DNA from: Actinomycetes bacterium
GTDB taxonomy: Bacteria > Actinomycetota > Actinomycetes > Actinomycetales > Microbacteriaceae
Direction of reading: 5' to 3'
Length of the DNA stretch: 11,473 nucleotides
NCBI GenBank assembly: GCA_023421635.1
Contig: JAEZSU010000244.1
Coordinates: 1-11,473 of the forward strand
A program made the translations under genes and the position numbers. This document shows positions 5,357 through 11,410 of the stretch, piece by piece; position 1 is the first letter of the stretch, and each line of letters opens with the position of its first letter. The notes under the pieces were generated by a model. It saw only the letters and a list, made by a program, of their open reading frames with translations, made no database searches and had not been told where the DNA came from.

Positions 5357-7945
5357 TCAGCTGCGGCCGGCCGGCTCCGGGTCCTGCTCGGCCGCGGTGT
5401 GGACCGGGTGGCGCCGTTCGAGCGCCGCACCTTCCACATCCACGTCGGGCAGGATGCGGTCGAGCCACCGCGGCAGCCACCACGCGGATCTGCCGAGCAG
5501 GTGGAGCAGCGCGGGGGTGAGCACCATGCGCACCACGAACGCGTCGAAGAGCACGCCGATGGCGAGGCCGAAGCCGAGGGGCCGGATCATCGCCAGGTGC
5601 GAGAACACGAACCCGCCGAACACCGAGATCATGATGATCGCGGCCGCCGTGACCACGGCCCGGCCGTTGTGGAGGCCGGCCACGACCGCGGAGCGCGCGG
5701 GCATGCCGTGCACGTACGACTCCCGCATCCCCGAGACGAGGAAGAGCTGGTAGTCCATGGCCAAGCCGAACAGCACGCCCATGATGAGGATCGGTGCGAA
5801 GCTCAGCACCGGGCCGGGGTCGTGCACGCCGAACACGGTGGAGAGCCAGCCCCACTGGTAGATCGCGGTCACGGCGCCGAGCGCCGCGAACAGCGACAGC
5901 ACGTACCCGAGGGTCGCGATGACGGGCACCAGGATCGACCGGAACACGACGATCATGATGATCAGCGAGAGCCCGACCACGACCACGAGGTAGACCGGCA
6001 GCGCGTCGGCGAGCTTCTGCGACACGTCGATGTTGCCGGAGGCCGTGCCTGCGACCCCGATGGCGACCTCGCCGTCGACGCCCGGGACGTCGTCGAGCGG
6101 CGACAGCGCCCGGAGGTCATGCACGAGCTGCTCGGTCGACGCAGTGGTCGGGCCTTCCTCGGGGATCACCTGGAAGGCTGCGATCGTGCCGCCGTCGGAC
6201 ACGGCGATCGGCGCGACGGCCGCCACGTCGTCCTGGTCGAGCAGGGTCGTGGCGATGTCGGCCTGCAGCGCCACCTCGTCGTCGTCGGACACCGCGGTGG
6301 GGAGCTCCGCGACCACCAGCAGCGGGCCGTTCATCCCGGCACCGAACTTGTCGGTGATGGTCGTGTGCGCCTTGTACTGGGTGGTGTCGGTCGCCTCGCT
6401 CGAGCCGTCCGGCAGCCCGAGTCGCATCGAGAGCGCAGGGATGGCGATGATGAGCAGTGCGACGATCGCCACGGCGCCCTGCAGGATCGCGCGGCCCGTG
6501 CCCATCGGCTTCGGGGTGCCCACGGCGTGGTCGGGGTGACCGATCCGTGCGCGGGCGCGCCGGCCGAGCACGCGGAACTTCATCATGCCGAGCAGCGCCG
6601 GGGTGAGCGAGATGGCCACGAGCACCGCCACGACGACGCAGACGGCTGCCACGGTGCCCATCACCCCGAGGAACGGGATGCCGGTGACGTTCAGCGCGAG
6701 CAGTGCGACCACGACGGTGGAACCCGCGAACACGACGGCGTTCCCGGAGGTGCCGTTGGCGAGCCCGATCGATTCGTGGAGGTCCATCCCGCTCAGCAGC
6801 TGCCGCCGGTGGCGGTTGAGGATGAACAGCGCGTAGTCGATGCCGACGGCGAGGCCCAGCATGACCCCGAGCACGGGGGTGATGGAGGCCATGTCGACGA
6901 CGCCGGAGAAGGCCATGGAGCCGGCGACGCCGACGCCCACGCCCACCAGCGAGGTGATGATCGGTGCGATCGCGGGCAGCACGGCGCGCAGCATCACCAG
7001 CAGCACGATCGCGGCGATGAACATGCCGACGATCTCGCCGACGCCGACGATGCCCTCGATCGAGGTCGCGATGGTCGACGAGTACTCGACCGTGACGCCG
7101 TCGATGTCGGCGTCGTCGAGCATCGCGGCGACGTCTGCCTTCAGCTCCGGGGAGAGGGAGTAGAGGTCGTCCTCGAACGCGATCGTGCCGATCGCGGCGG
7201 TGCCGTCCTCGGACACCATGCGGATGTCGGATGCCGCGGCGAGCAGCGTCTCCCCGTCGGCGAGCTTCTGCGCCTCGCTCTCGAGGGTCGCCCGGTTCTC
7301 GTCGAGCGTGGCCTGTCCCTGGTCGAGTTGCGCCTGCTGCGCGTCGAGCTGGCCCTGCTGGGCGTCCAGCTGTGCCTGCTGCGCGTCGAAGCGGGCCTTC
7401 GCCTGCTCGTAGACACCGGCCGCCTTCGCCTGTGCGACGGCGTCCTCGAGCTGCGCCTTGCCGGCGTCGAGCTGCGCCTGCCCGGCATCCAGCTGCGCCT
7501 GGCCCGCGTCGAGCTGGTCCTGCGCGGCGTCGAGCTGGGCTCGGCCGCCCTCGAGCTGCTGTGCGCCGGCGGCGAGCTGCTGCTCCTGGTCGGCGCGCTG
7601 CTGCTCGGTCTGGAACGGGGCGGAGACCCCGGCGACGCCGTCGACGTCGCCGATCTCGGTGAGCAGCGATCCGATGGCCGCTTCCTGGTCGGCGGTGAAC
7701 GGTGCGTCGTCGTCGGTCGCGAACACGACCTGGCCGGTCGCGCCGGCGAGGTCGGGGAGGGCGTCGGAGAGCTGGTCGCTGACCCGCTCGGTCTCGGTCC
7801 CCGGGATGGAGAAGCTCGTCGCGAGGGTCCCGCCGAACGCGAGGAACGACCCGCCCGCGAGTCCGAGCACGACGATCCAGCCGAGCAGCACCGCCCACGC
7901 GCGGCGGGCCGCGAAGCGGCCGAGACGGTAGAGAAGATTCGCCAC
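5357..7945 (-). CDS. MMPL/RND family transporter with heptad-repeat coiled coil
   Basis: This is an 862-aa proton-driven exporter of the MMPL branch of the RND superfamily, members of which move lipids, peptides or drugs across the cytoplasmic membrane. TM1 is near 16-37; five to six helices span 302-450; another is at 488-505; and a second bundle spans 648-812, giving the usual twelve. The proton-relay Asp-Tyr pairs appear in both halves: GIDYALF (Asp370/Tyr371) and AMDYQLF (Asp731/Tyr732). The first extracytoplasmic domain carries a long Gln/Ala/Leu/Asp heptad repeat (about 120-228), which makes the protein longer than simple MMPL members. I start it at GTG 7945 because GAAGGG lies 6 nt upstream and MANLLYRLGRFA is the typical family start; an ATG 14 codons upstream has no comparable support. 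It is divergent from a TetR gene, the usual arrangement for a repressed efflux pump. The substrate cannot be read from the sequence. Confidence 0.93.
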   Translation of the reverse strand: MANLLYRLGRFAARRAWAVLLGWIVVLGLAGGSFLAFGGTLATSFSIPGTETERVSDQLSDALPDLAGATGQVVFATDDDAPFTADQEAAIGSLLTEIGDVDGVAGVSAPFQTEQQRADQEQQLAAGAQQLEGGRAQLDAAQDQLDAGQAQLDAGQAQLDAGKAQLEDAVAQAKAAGVYEQAKARFDAQQAQLDAQQGQLDAQQAQLDQGQATLDENRATLESEAQKLADGETLLAAASDIRMVSEDGTAAIGTIAFEDDLYSLSPELKADVAAMLDDADIDGVTVEYSSTIATSIEGIVGVGEIVGMFIAAIVLLVMLRAVLPAIAPIITSLVGVGVGVAGSMAFSGVVDMASITPVLGVMLGLAVGIDYALFILNRHRRQLLSGMDLHESIGLANGTSGNAVVFAGSTVVVALLALNVTGIPFLGVMGTVAAVCVVVAVLVAISLTPALLGMMKFRVLGRRARARIGHPDHAVGTPKPMGTGRAILQGAVAIVALLIIAIPALSMRLGLPDGSSEATDTTQYKAHTTITDKFGAGMNGPLLVVAELPTAVSDDDEVALQADIATTLLDQDDVAAVAPIAVSDGGTIAAFQVIPEEGPTTASTEQLVHDLRALSPLDDVPGVDGEVAIGVAGTASGNIDVSQKLADALPVYLVVVVGLSLIIMIVVFRSILVPVIATLGYVLSLFAALGAVTAIYQWGWLSTVFGVHDPGPVLSFAPILIMGVLFGLAMDYQLFLVSGMRESYVHGMPARSAVVAGLHNGRAVVTAAAIIMISVFGGFVFSHLAMIRPLGFGLAIGVLFDAFVVRMVLTPALLHLLGRSAWWLPRWLDRILPDVDVEGAALERRHPVHTAAEQDPEPAGRS
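7262..7576 (-). repeat. 21-bp/heptad repeats encoding the MMPL coiled coil
   Basis: Residues 124-228 repeat a seven-residue unit of the form QLDAGQA or QLDAQQA. There are two blocks, about 131-170 and 187-228, separated by a break around AKAAGVYEQAKARF. Leu recurs every seventh residue. At DNA level this is a degenerate 21-bp tandem repeat (GAGCTG-C-GCCTG theme on plus). It resembles the X-X-X-Leu-X-X-Gly heptad repeats known from actinobacterial and firmicute YhgE/MMPL proteins. Confidence 0.8.
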
Positions 7946-7999
7946 AGCGAGCCCTTCGTCAAAACAAACGGTCTGAGGGCGCGTCATCGAGCCGCCTCA

Positions 8000-8005
8000 A
8001 ATTTA
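8000..8005 (-). promoter_or_regulatory. Candidate -10 region for the MMPL gene
   Basis: On minus the AT-rich run GGATAAATTTGA contains TAAATT (plus 8000-8005), standing out from its GC-rich surroundings. It would give a leader of about 50 nt before the GTG at 7945. No convincing -35 was found. Confidence 0.35.
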
Positions 8006-8006
8006 T

Positions 8007-8020
8007 CCGACGTGTGTCGG
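8007..8020. promoter_or_regulatory. Candidate TetR operator 1 (palindrome CCGACgtgtGTCGG)
   Basis: Five-base arms CCGAC and GTCGG flank a 4-nt centre. The palindrome adjoins the AT-rich candidate -10 of the exporter on its upstream side, where a TetR dimer would block polymerase. It lies inside the 154-bp divergent region between the exporter and TetR starts. Confidence 0.4.
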
Positions 8021-8079
8021 GGACCTGGCGGTCGTGTTCGGATTCTCAGCGAATGGTCGGCGGACGCGAACGCAGCATC

Positions 8080-8098
8080 GAACTGACACAATCGGTTC
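8080..8098. promoter_or_regulatory. Candidate TetR operator 2 overlapping the tetR -10
   Basis: GAACTGA (8080-8086) and TCGGTTC (8092-8098) are complementary at 6 of 7 positions around CACAA. The element overlaps a CACAAT hexamer (8087-8092) that stands 7 nt before the TetR ATG, so it could mediate autorepression of a leaderless transcript. Its half-sites are not obviously the same as those of the palindrome at 8007-8020, which weakens the case that one protein binds both. Confidence 0.35.
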
Positions 8099-8099
8099 C

Positions 8100-8675
8100 A
8101 TGGATCCCAGAGCAGCGCGCACGCGGGGACGCCTGCAGGATGCACTGCTCGAGCTCGCCCGCGAGCGTCCGCTCGACGAGATCACGGTCGGTGACATCAC
8201 CGACCGTGCCGCGGTGAACCGGTCGAGCTTCTACCAGCATTACTCCGACAAGGACACGCTGCTCGCCGATGCGCTCGAACGCGTCATCGACGACGTGTCC
8301 GACCAGCTCCGCTCGCGCGCGGAGCCGTTGCCGCTGGGCATGCCGGAGGAGTTGCAGCAGTACCTGGCGCACCTGGCCGCGAACGCGCCACTGTATCGCC
8401 GGGTGCTGGGCGAGCACGGCTCGACGGTCGTCACCGCCCGGCTCCGGCGCCGGGTGGAGCGCATCGTCTCGGAGACCATCGACGCGGTCGATTCGCCGGC
8501 GTTCGTCGGCATCCCGCTCGACGTCGTCGCCGCCGGGATCGCAGGCACGGCGCTCGGGGTGATCACCGCCTGGATCGCCAGGGATCCGGTGCCGCCGCTC
8601 GAGGTCGCCAGCAATTGGTTGTGGCAGGTGCTCACAGGCCCCGGCGTCGTCGCCGTGGCGGAGGGGGATGTGTGA
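8100..8675 (+). CDS. TetR/AcrR family transcriptional regulator
   Basis: This is a 191-aa TetR-type repressor. The N-terminal helix-turn-helix (about 10-55) reads ITVGDITDRAAVNRSSFYQHY then SDKDTLL, the classic TetR recognition-helix region (RSSFYQHY at 41-48). The C-terminal ligand-binding half is all-helical with no strong family signature, as is usual. The ATG at 8100 begins the homologous region. An upstream extension in the same frame (to 8034) is not protein-like and would cross the operator region. There is no Shine-Dalgarno; CACAAT ends 7 nt before the ATG, which fits a leaderless start. It is divergent from the MMPL exporter and probably represses it until a ligand, perhaps a pump substrate, binds. 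Its stop overlaps the next gene's start (TGATG). Confidence 0.92.
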   Translation: MDPRAARTRGRLQDALLELARERPLDEITVGDITDRAAVNRSSFYQHYSDKDTLLADALERVIDDVSDQLRSRAEPLPLGMPEELQQYLAHLAANAPLYRRVLGEHGSTVVTARLRRRVERIVSETIDAVDSPAFVGIPLDVVAAGIAGTALGVITAWIARDPVPPLEVASNWLWQVLTGPGVVAVAEGDV

Positions 8676-9145
8676 TGGGACGACGTTCGAAGGACCCCGG
8701 GCCGCAGATCGTCTGGCGCGTGCTGGTCACCGGCAATGCGACCGACGTGGTCGACGCCCTCATGGCGGGCGCCCGTCGCGAGCAGATCGAACTCATCGAT
8801 GCGGGCAGCACGGAGCGCGCGAACGTCGCGATCGCCGCCGTGCGCACGAGTTCGCGCTCGACCCTCGCGCTCGGCATCAAGACCCTCGACGAGGTGGCCG
8901 CGTTCATCGAGCCCGACGCCCCCCGACTGGTGATCGCGGTGCGGGCGAAGCTGACGATCACGCCCGACCGCCTGCTCGGCCCGCTCGTGCGCGAGATCCT
9001 GTTCCAGGTGGCAGTCGCCGCGACGGGCCTCGAAGGCGTCAAGAAGCTGCGCACCGCCCGGGCACGGTTCGGGTCGGCGCTGCTCGACGCGGCCGGCCTG
9101 CACGTCTTCCGCGTGGGACGGATGCGGATCCAGCCGCCATCCTGA
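8675..9145 (+). CDS. Conserved-looking hypothetical protein coupled to TetR
   Basis: I do not recognise this 156-aa protein. Its ATG shares one base with the TetR stop (TGATG), and GGAGGGGG (8660-8667) lies 7 nt upstream, so the two are translationally coupled and cotranscribed. Codon use is normal for the window (strong G/C third positions), which supports a real gene. It looks soluble, with no signal peptide or membrane segment. Visible features are a basic start (MGRRSKDPG), an alternating helix/strand pattern (VWRVLVTGNATDVVDALMAG; then ANVAIAAVRTSSRSTLALGI), and a C-terminal part rich in Arg and Lys (GVKKLRTARARFGSALLDAA). The size and alternating pattern could fit a small alpha/beta or ligand-binding domain, but I assign no function. 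The coupling suggests a part in the TetR/exporter response. Confidence 0.75.
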   Translation: MGRRSKDPGPQIVWRVLVTGNATDVVDALMAGARREQIELIDAGSTERANVAIAAVRTSSRSTLALGIKTLDEVAAFIEPDAPRLVIAVRAKLTITPDRLLGPLVREILFQVAVAATGLEGVKKLRTARARFGSALLDAAGLHVFRVGRMRIQPPS

Positions 9146-9169
9146 GCTCTTTCATCATCCGGGCGCATT

Positions 9170-9215
9170 CGACGAATTCAGTTGCATTATCGAGTAGGGA
9201 CAACTGAATCAGTTG
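9170..9215. promoter_or_regulatory. Phased TCAGTTG boxes, probable Lrp operator
   Basis: CAACTGA-A-TCAGTTG (9201-9215) is a perfect 15-bp palindrome. A further TCAGTTG stands at 9178-9184, exactly 31 bp (about three helical turns) before the one at 9209, with a degenerate partner at 9170-9176. Equivalently, ATTCAGTTG (9176-9184) and CAACTGAAT (9201-9209) form a 9-bp inverted repeat. The downstream box overlaps the candidate -35 of the Lrp gene. Lrp/AsnC proteins bind such phased palindromes and commonly repress themselves. Confidence 0.6.
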
Positions 9216-9242
9216 CGTTGGGTGACTGCGGAGGCCTACGCT
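9213..9242 (+). promoter_or_regulatory. Candidate promoter of the lrp-oxidase operon
   Basis: TTGCGT (9213-9218) and TACGCT (9237-9242) are separated by 18 bp. The -10 ends 6 nt before the ATG at 9249, which suggests a leaderless mRNA. The only Shine-Dalgarno-like string (GGAGG, 9230-9234) is 14 nt from the ATG, too far to be useful. Confidence 0.5.
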
Positions 9243-9248
9243 GGGCAC

Positions 9249-9713
9249 ATGCCCCCCACCACTCCCCCGGCCCTCGACCGCGTCTCGAAGCAGATCATCG
9301 AACTCTTGCAGGAGGACGGCCGGCGCCCGTACGGCGAGATCGGACGCGCCGTCGGCCTGAGCGAAGCCGCGACCCGCCAGCGCGTGCAGCGCATGATCGA
9401 AGCCGGAGTGATCCAGATCGTGGCGGTGTCCGACCCGATGCAGCTCGGCTTCCACCGGATGTCGATGATCTGCATCCGGGTCAGCGGGGATCCGCGCGCC
9501 GTCGCGGCGCAGCTCGCGGAGATCCCGGAGTTGAGTTATGTCGTCGTCACCCTCGGCAGCTTCGACATCCTCGCCGAGGCGGTCTGCGAGGACGACGCCG
9601 ACCTGCTCGAACTCATCCTCACCCGCATCCGGACCATCCCGGGCGTCACGCACACCGAGTCCCTCCAGTACGGCGGGCTGTACAAGGACCACTACAACTG
9701 GGGTACGCGCTGA
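9249..9713 (+). CDS. Lrp/AsnC family transcriptional regulator
   Basis: This is a 154-aa leucine-responsive-type regulator of standard length. The N-terminal helix-turn-helix (about 8-60) shows LDRVSKQIIELLQEDGRRPY followed by GEIGRAVGLSEAATRQRVQRMIEAGVI. The C-terminal RAM ligand-binding domain (about 68-145) includes GSFDILAEAVCEDDADLLEL (103-122) and the IPGVTHTES turn (129-138). The ATG at 9249 is chosen because the promoter hexamer ends just before it and family homology starts here; an in-frame TTG at 9213 lies within the operator and is rejected. The gene is followed after 19 bp by an FAD-dependent amine oxidase on the same strand, so it probably senses an amino acid or amine and controls its own operon through the boxes just upstream. 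Family certain; ligand unknown. Confidence 0.93.
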   Translation: MPPTTPPALDRVSKQIIELLQEDGRRPYGEIGRAVGLSEAATRQRVQRMIEAGVIQIVAVSDPMQLGFHRMSMICIRVSGDPRAVAAQLAEIPELSYVVVTLGSFDILAEAVCEDDADLLELILTRIRTIPGVTHTESLQYGGLYKDHYNWGTR

Positions 9714-9732
9714 GCGCACCCGGGGAGCACCC

Positions 9733-11136
9733 ATGGGAACCACCGTCTTCGAACGGCAGGCGCCGGAACGCCGCGTCGTCGACCACGCACTCCGGGGCAC
9801 CGAGCTGCGGACGTTCTGGCTCGACGACCTGACGCGCCCGCGCTTCCCGCGCCTCATGGCCGACACCGCGGCCGACCTCGCGATCGTCGGCGGCGGGTAC
9901 ACCGGGCTGTGGACCGCGGTGCGGGCGAAGGAGCGTGACCCTGGTCGGCGCGTCGTCGTGCTCGAGGCGTCGCAGGTCGCGTGGGCGGCCTCGGGCCGGA
10001 ACGGTGGGTTCTGCGAGGCCAGCCTCACCCACGGGTACGAGAACGGGCTGAGCCGGTGGCCCGAGGAGATCGACCGGCTGGAGCACCTCGGCATCGAGAA
10101 CCTCGACGGCATCGAGGCGACGATCGCGCGCTACGACATGCAGGTCGACTTCGAACGCACCGGGCAGCTCTCGGTCGCAGTGGAACCGCACCAGGTCGAT
10201 TGGCTCCGCGACGAGGCGGGGTTCCTCGACCGCGACGCGGTGCGTGCCGAGGTGCACTCCGACACCTACCTCGCGGGCGCGTGGGACCGGGACGGCTGCG
10301 CGATGGTGCACCCGGCCAAACTCGGACTGGAGCTCGCACGGGTCGCGACCGAGCTCGGGGTGGAGATCTTCGAGCACACCCTGGTGCACCGCATCGACGA
10401 AGCCCCGCACGGTGCGGTCACCCTCGTCACCGACCGCGGCGGGGTGACCGCATCCGCCGTCGCGCTCGGGACCAACGCGTTCCCGTCGCTCCTGCGGCGA
10501 AACCGGCTCATGACGGTTCCCGTGTACGACTACGTGCTCATGACCGAGCCGCTCACCGCCGAGCAGCTCGCCGCAGTGGGCTGGTCGAACCGGCAGGGGC
10601 TGGCCGACAGTGCGAACCAGTTCCACTACTACCGGCTCACCGCCGACAACCGCATCCTGTTCGGCGGGTACGACGCGATCTACCACTTCGGCGGCAAGGT
10701 TCGGCCGAAGTACGAGGACCGCATGGCCAGCCATAGACGGCTCGCCTCGCACTTCTTCACCACCTTCCCGCAACTCGAGGGGCTGCGGTTCACCCACCGG
10801 TGGGCGGGCGTGATCGACTCGTCCAGCCGTTTCTGCGCGTTCTTCGGCACCGCGCGGCGCGGCCGCGTCGCCTACGCCACGGGGTTCACCGGCCTCGGCG
10901 TCGGCGCCTCGCGGTTCGCCGCCGACGTGATGCTCGACCTGCTCGACGGAGCGGAGACCGAGCGCACGCACCTGCGGATGGTGCGGGAGCGCCCGATCCC
11001 CTTCCCGCCGGAGCCGGCGGCGTCGATCGGCGTCAACCTCGTGCGGCGCTCGATGGACAAGGCCGACCACGACGGCGGGCGCCGCGACCTGCTGCTTCGC
11101 ACGCTCGACGCCGTGGGGATGGGGTTCGACTCCTGA
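9733..11136 (+). CDS. FAD-dependent amine/amino-acid oxidoreductase (DAO superfamily, PuuB-like)
   Basis: This is a 467-aa flavoprotein of the D-amino-acid-oxidase superfamily, likely oxidising an amine or amino acid to an imine. The ADP-binding Rossmann motif is IVGGGYTG (51-58) with the strand-2 acidic residue Glu78 (VVVLEAS). ASGRNGGF (86-93) is the flavin-contacting segment typical of PuuB/DadA-like members. The C-terminal FAD-binding stretch is YATGFTGLGV (381-390). About 45 residues precede the Rossmann fold, as in gamma-glutamylputrescine oxidases. The ATG at 9733 has GGGGAG (9722-9727) 5 nt upstream; longer extensions in this frame overlap the Lrp gene and are not protein-like. Cys94 directly follows the GGF motif. 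It forms a two-gene unit with the Lrp regulator. No aldehyde dehydrogenase, aminotransferase or permease is visible beside it, so polyamine catabolism is a suggestion only. Confidence 0.9.
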   Translation: MGTTVFERQAPERRVVDHALRGTELRTFWLDDLTRPRFPRLMADTAADLAIVGGGYTGLWTAVRAKERDPGRRVVVLEASQVAWAASGRNGGFCEASLTHGYENGLSRWPEEIDRLEHLGIENLDGIEATIARYDMQVDFERTGQLSVAVEPHQVDWLRDEAGFLDRDAVRAEVHSDTYLAGAWDRDGCAMVHPAKLGLELARVATELGVEIFEHTLVHRIDEAPHGAVTLVTDRGGVTASAVALGTNAFPSLLRRNRLMTVPVYDYVLMTEPLTAEQLAAVGWSNRQGLADSANQFHYYRLTADNRILFGGYDAIYHFGGKVRPKYEDRMASHRRLASHFFTTFPQLEGLRFTHRWAGVIDSSSRFCAFFGTARRGRVAYATGFTGLGVGASRFAADVMLDLLDGAETERTHLRMVRERPIPFPPEPAASIGVNLVRRSMDKADHDGGRRDLLLRTLDAVGMGFDS

Positions 11137-11154
11137 TCGGCGGGGCGTGTGCGG

Positions 11155-11184
11155 CGAGCCGTCGGAATGACGAGCCGTCGGAAT
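11155..11184. repeat. Direct repeat CGAGCCGTCGGAAT, two copies
   Basis: Identical 14-bp copies lie at 11155-11168 and 11171-11184, separated by GA. The second copy contains most of the left arm of the 18-bp inverted repeat, so the first copy is a partial duplicate of that arm. Confidence 0.8.
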
Positions 11185-11252
11185 TCAGGCTGTACGTCGC
11201 CGACCTGCAGCCGGACCCCGGCGGGGCCGCGCTGAGCCTGAATTCCGACGGC
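11174..11252. repeat. 79-bp element with 18-bp perfect terminal inverted repeats
   Basis: GCCGTCGGAATTCAGGCT (11174-11191) and AGCCTGAATTCCGACGGC (11235-11252) are exact reverse complements around a 43-nt GC-rich loop. It lies between converging coding ends, so it could act as a bidirectional terminator. Arm length, loop size and the duplicated left arm would also fit a small palindromic interspersed element (REP or MITE-like). No target-site duplication is evident. Confidence 0.7.
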
Positions 11253-11270
11253 CGCGGCCCTCAGGCCGCG
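11253..11270. terminator. Compact GC hairpin at the stop of the minus-strand remnant
   Basis: CGCGGCC (11253-11259) and GGCCGCG (11264-11270) pair perfectly over a CTCA loop. The stop codon of the remnant (TCA on plus, 11261-11263) falls in the loop. It may terminate transcription from the oxidase side; no U-tract is present. Confidence 0.35.
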
Positions 11271-11410
11271 TCTCGAACCTCGCGGGCGAACCGCTCCCCG
11301 TGGTCGCGGAGCGTGGCGATGTGCCGCGCCATGGCTGCCTCGACGGCGAAGCCGAGGTAGGCACTGCGCCCGGGTACAGGTGCCACCACGTTTCGTCGCG
11401 CTGCGCTCGC
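11261..11410 (-). pseudogene. 3' remnant of an unidentified gene abutting a repeat array
   Basis: Read on minus, the frame ending at 11261 encodes VAPVPGRSAYLGFAVEAAM then ARHIATLRDHGERFAREV and RDAA. Nearly every codon ends in G or C, as in genuine genes here, and the peptide has an amphipathic helical look. Upstream the frame runs straight into the 35-bp repeats, where TGA (plus 11411-11413) closes it. Either this is the tail of a gene cut by the repeat array, or it is a short gene of about 42 codons starting at one of two GTGs (11389 or 11386) without a Shine-Dalgarno. The GRSAYLGFAVEAAMAR stretch vaguely recalls the second half of ribbon-helix-helix antitoxins, but this is too short to trust. 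No function is assigned. Confidence 0.4.

Larger units (their letters stand above)
11137..11260. other. Intergenic region without a gene downstream of the oxidase
   Basis: These 124 bp hold no credible gene. They contain the 14-bp direct repeat and the 18-bp inverted repeat listed separately, between the oxidase stop (plus) and the stop of a minus-strand remnant. Confidence 0.6.

Noticed and set aside
5289..5855. Upstream extension of the SDR frame by 189 codons
   Set aside because: The added sequence is Arg/Pro/Ala-rich, overlaps the exporter's 3' end in another frame and has no homology-like features. The SDR fold begins after the ATG at 5288.
7262..7576. DNA satellite or mobile repeat inside the exporter
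   Set aside because: The periodicity is 21 bp and follows protein heptads with Leu every seventh residue, so it reflects coiled-coil coding, not an inserted element.
5330..8086. Very long plus-strand open frame (over 900 codons) opposite the MMPL gene
   Set aside because: Its translation is rich in His, Arg, Asp and Gly with no fold-like pattern. It is the GC-driven antisense shadow of the exporter, whose own frame has transmembrane helices and DY motifs.
8034..8099. Upstream extension of the TetR frame to 8034
   Set aside because: The extra 22 residues are Arg/Thr-rich and cross the promoter-operator region; the TetR fold starts after 8100.
9213..9248. TTG start for the Lrp gene
   Set aside because: The TTG lies within the operator and the candidate -35, and it lacks a ribosome binding site.
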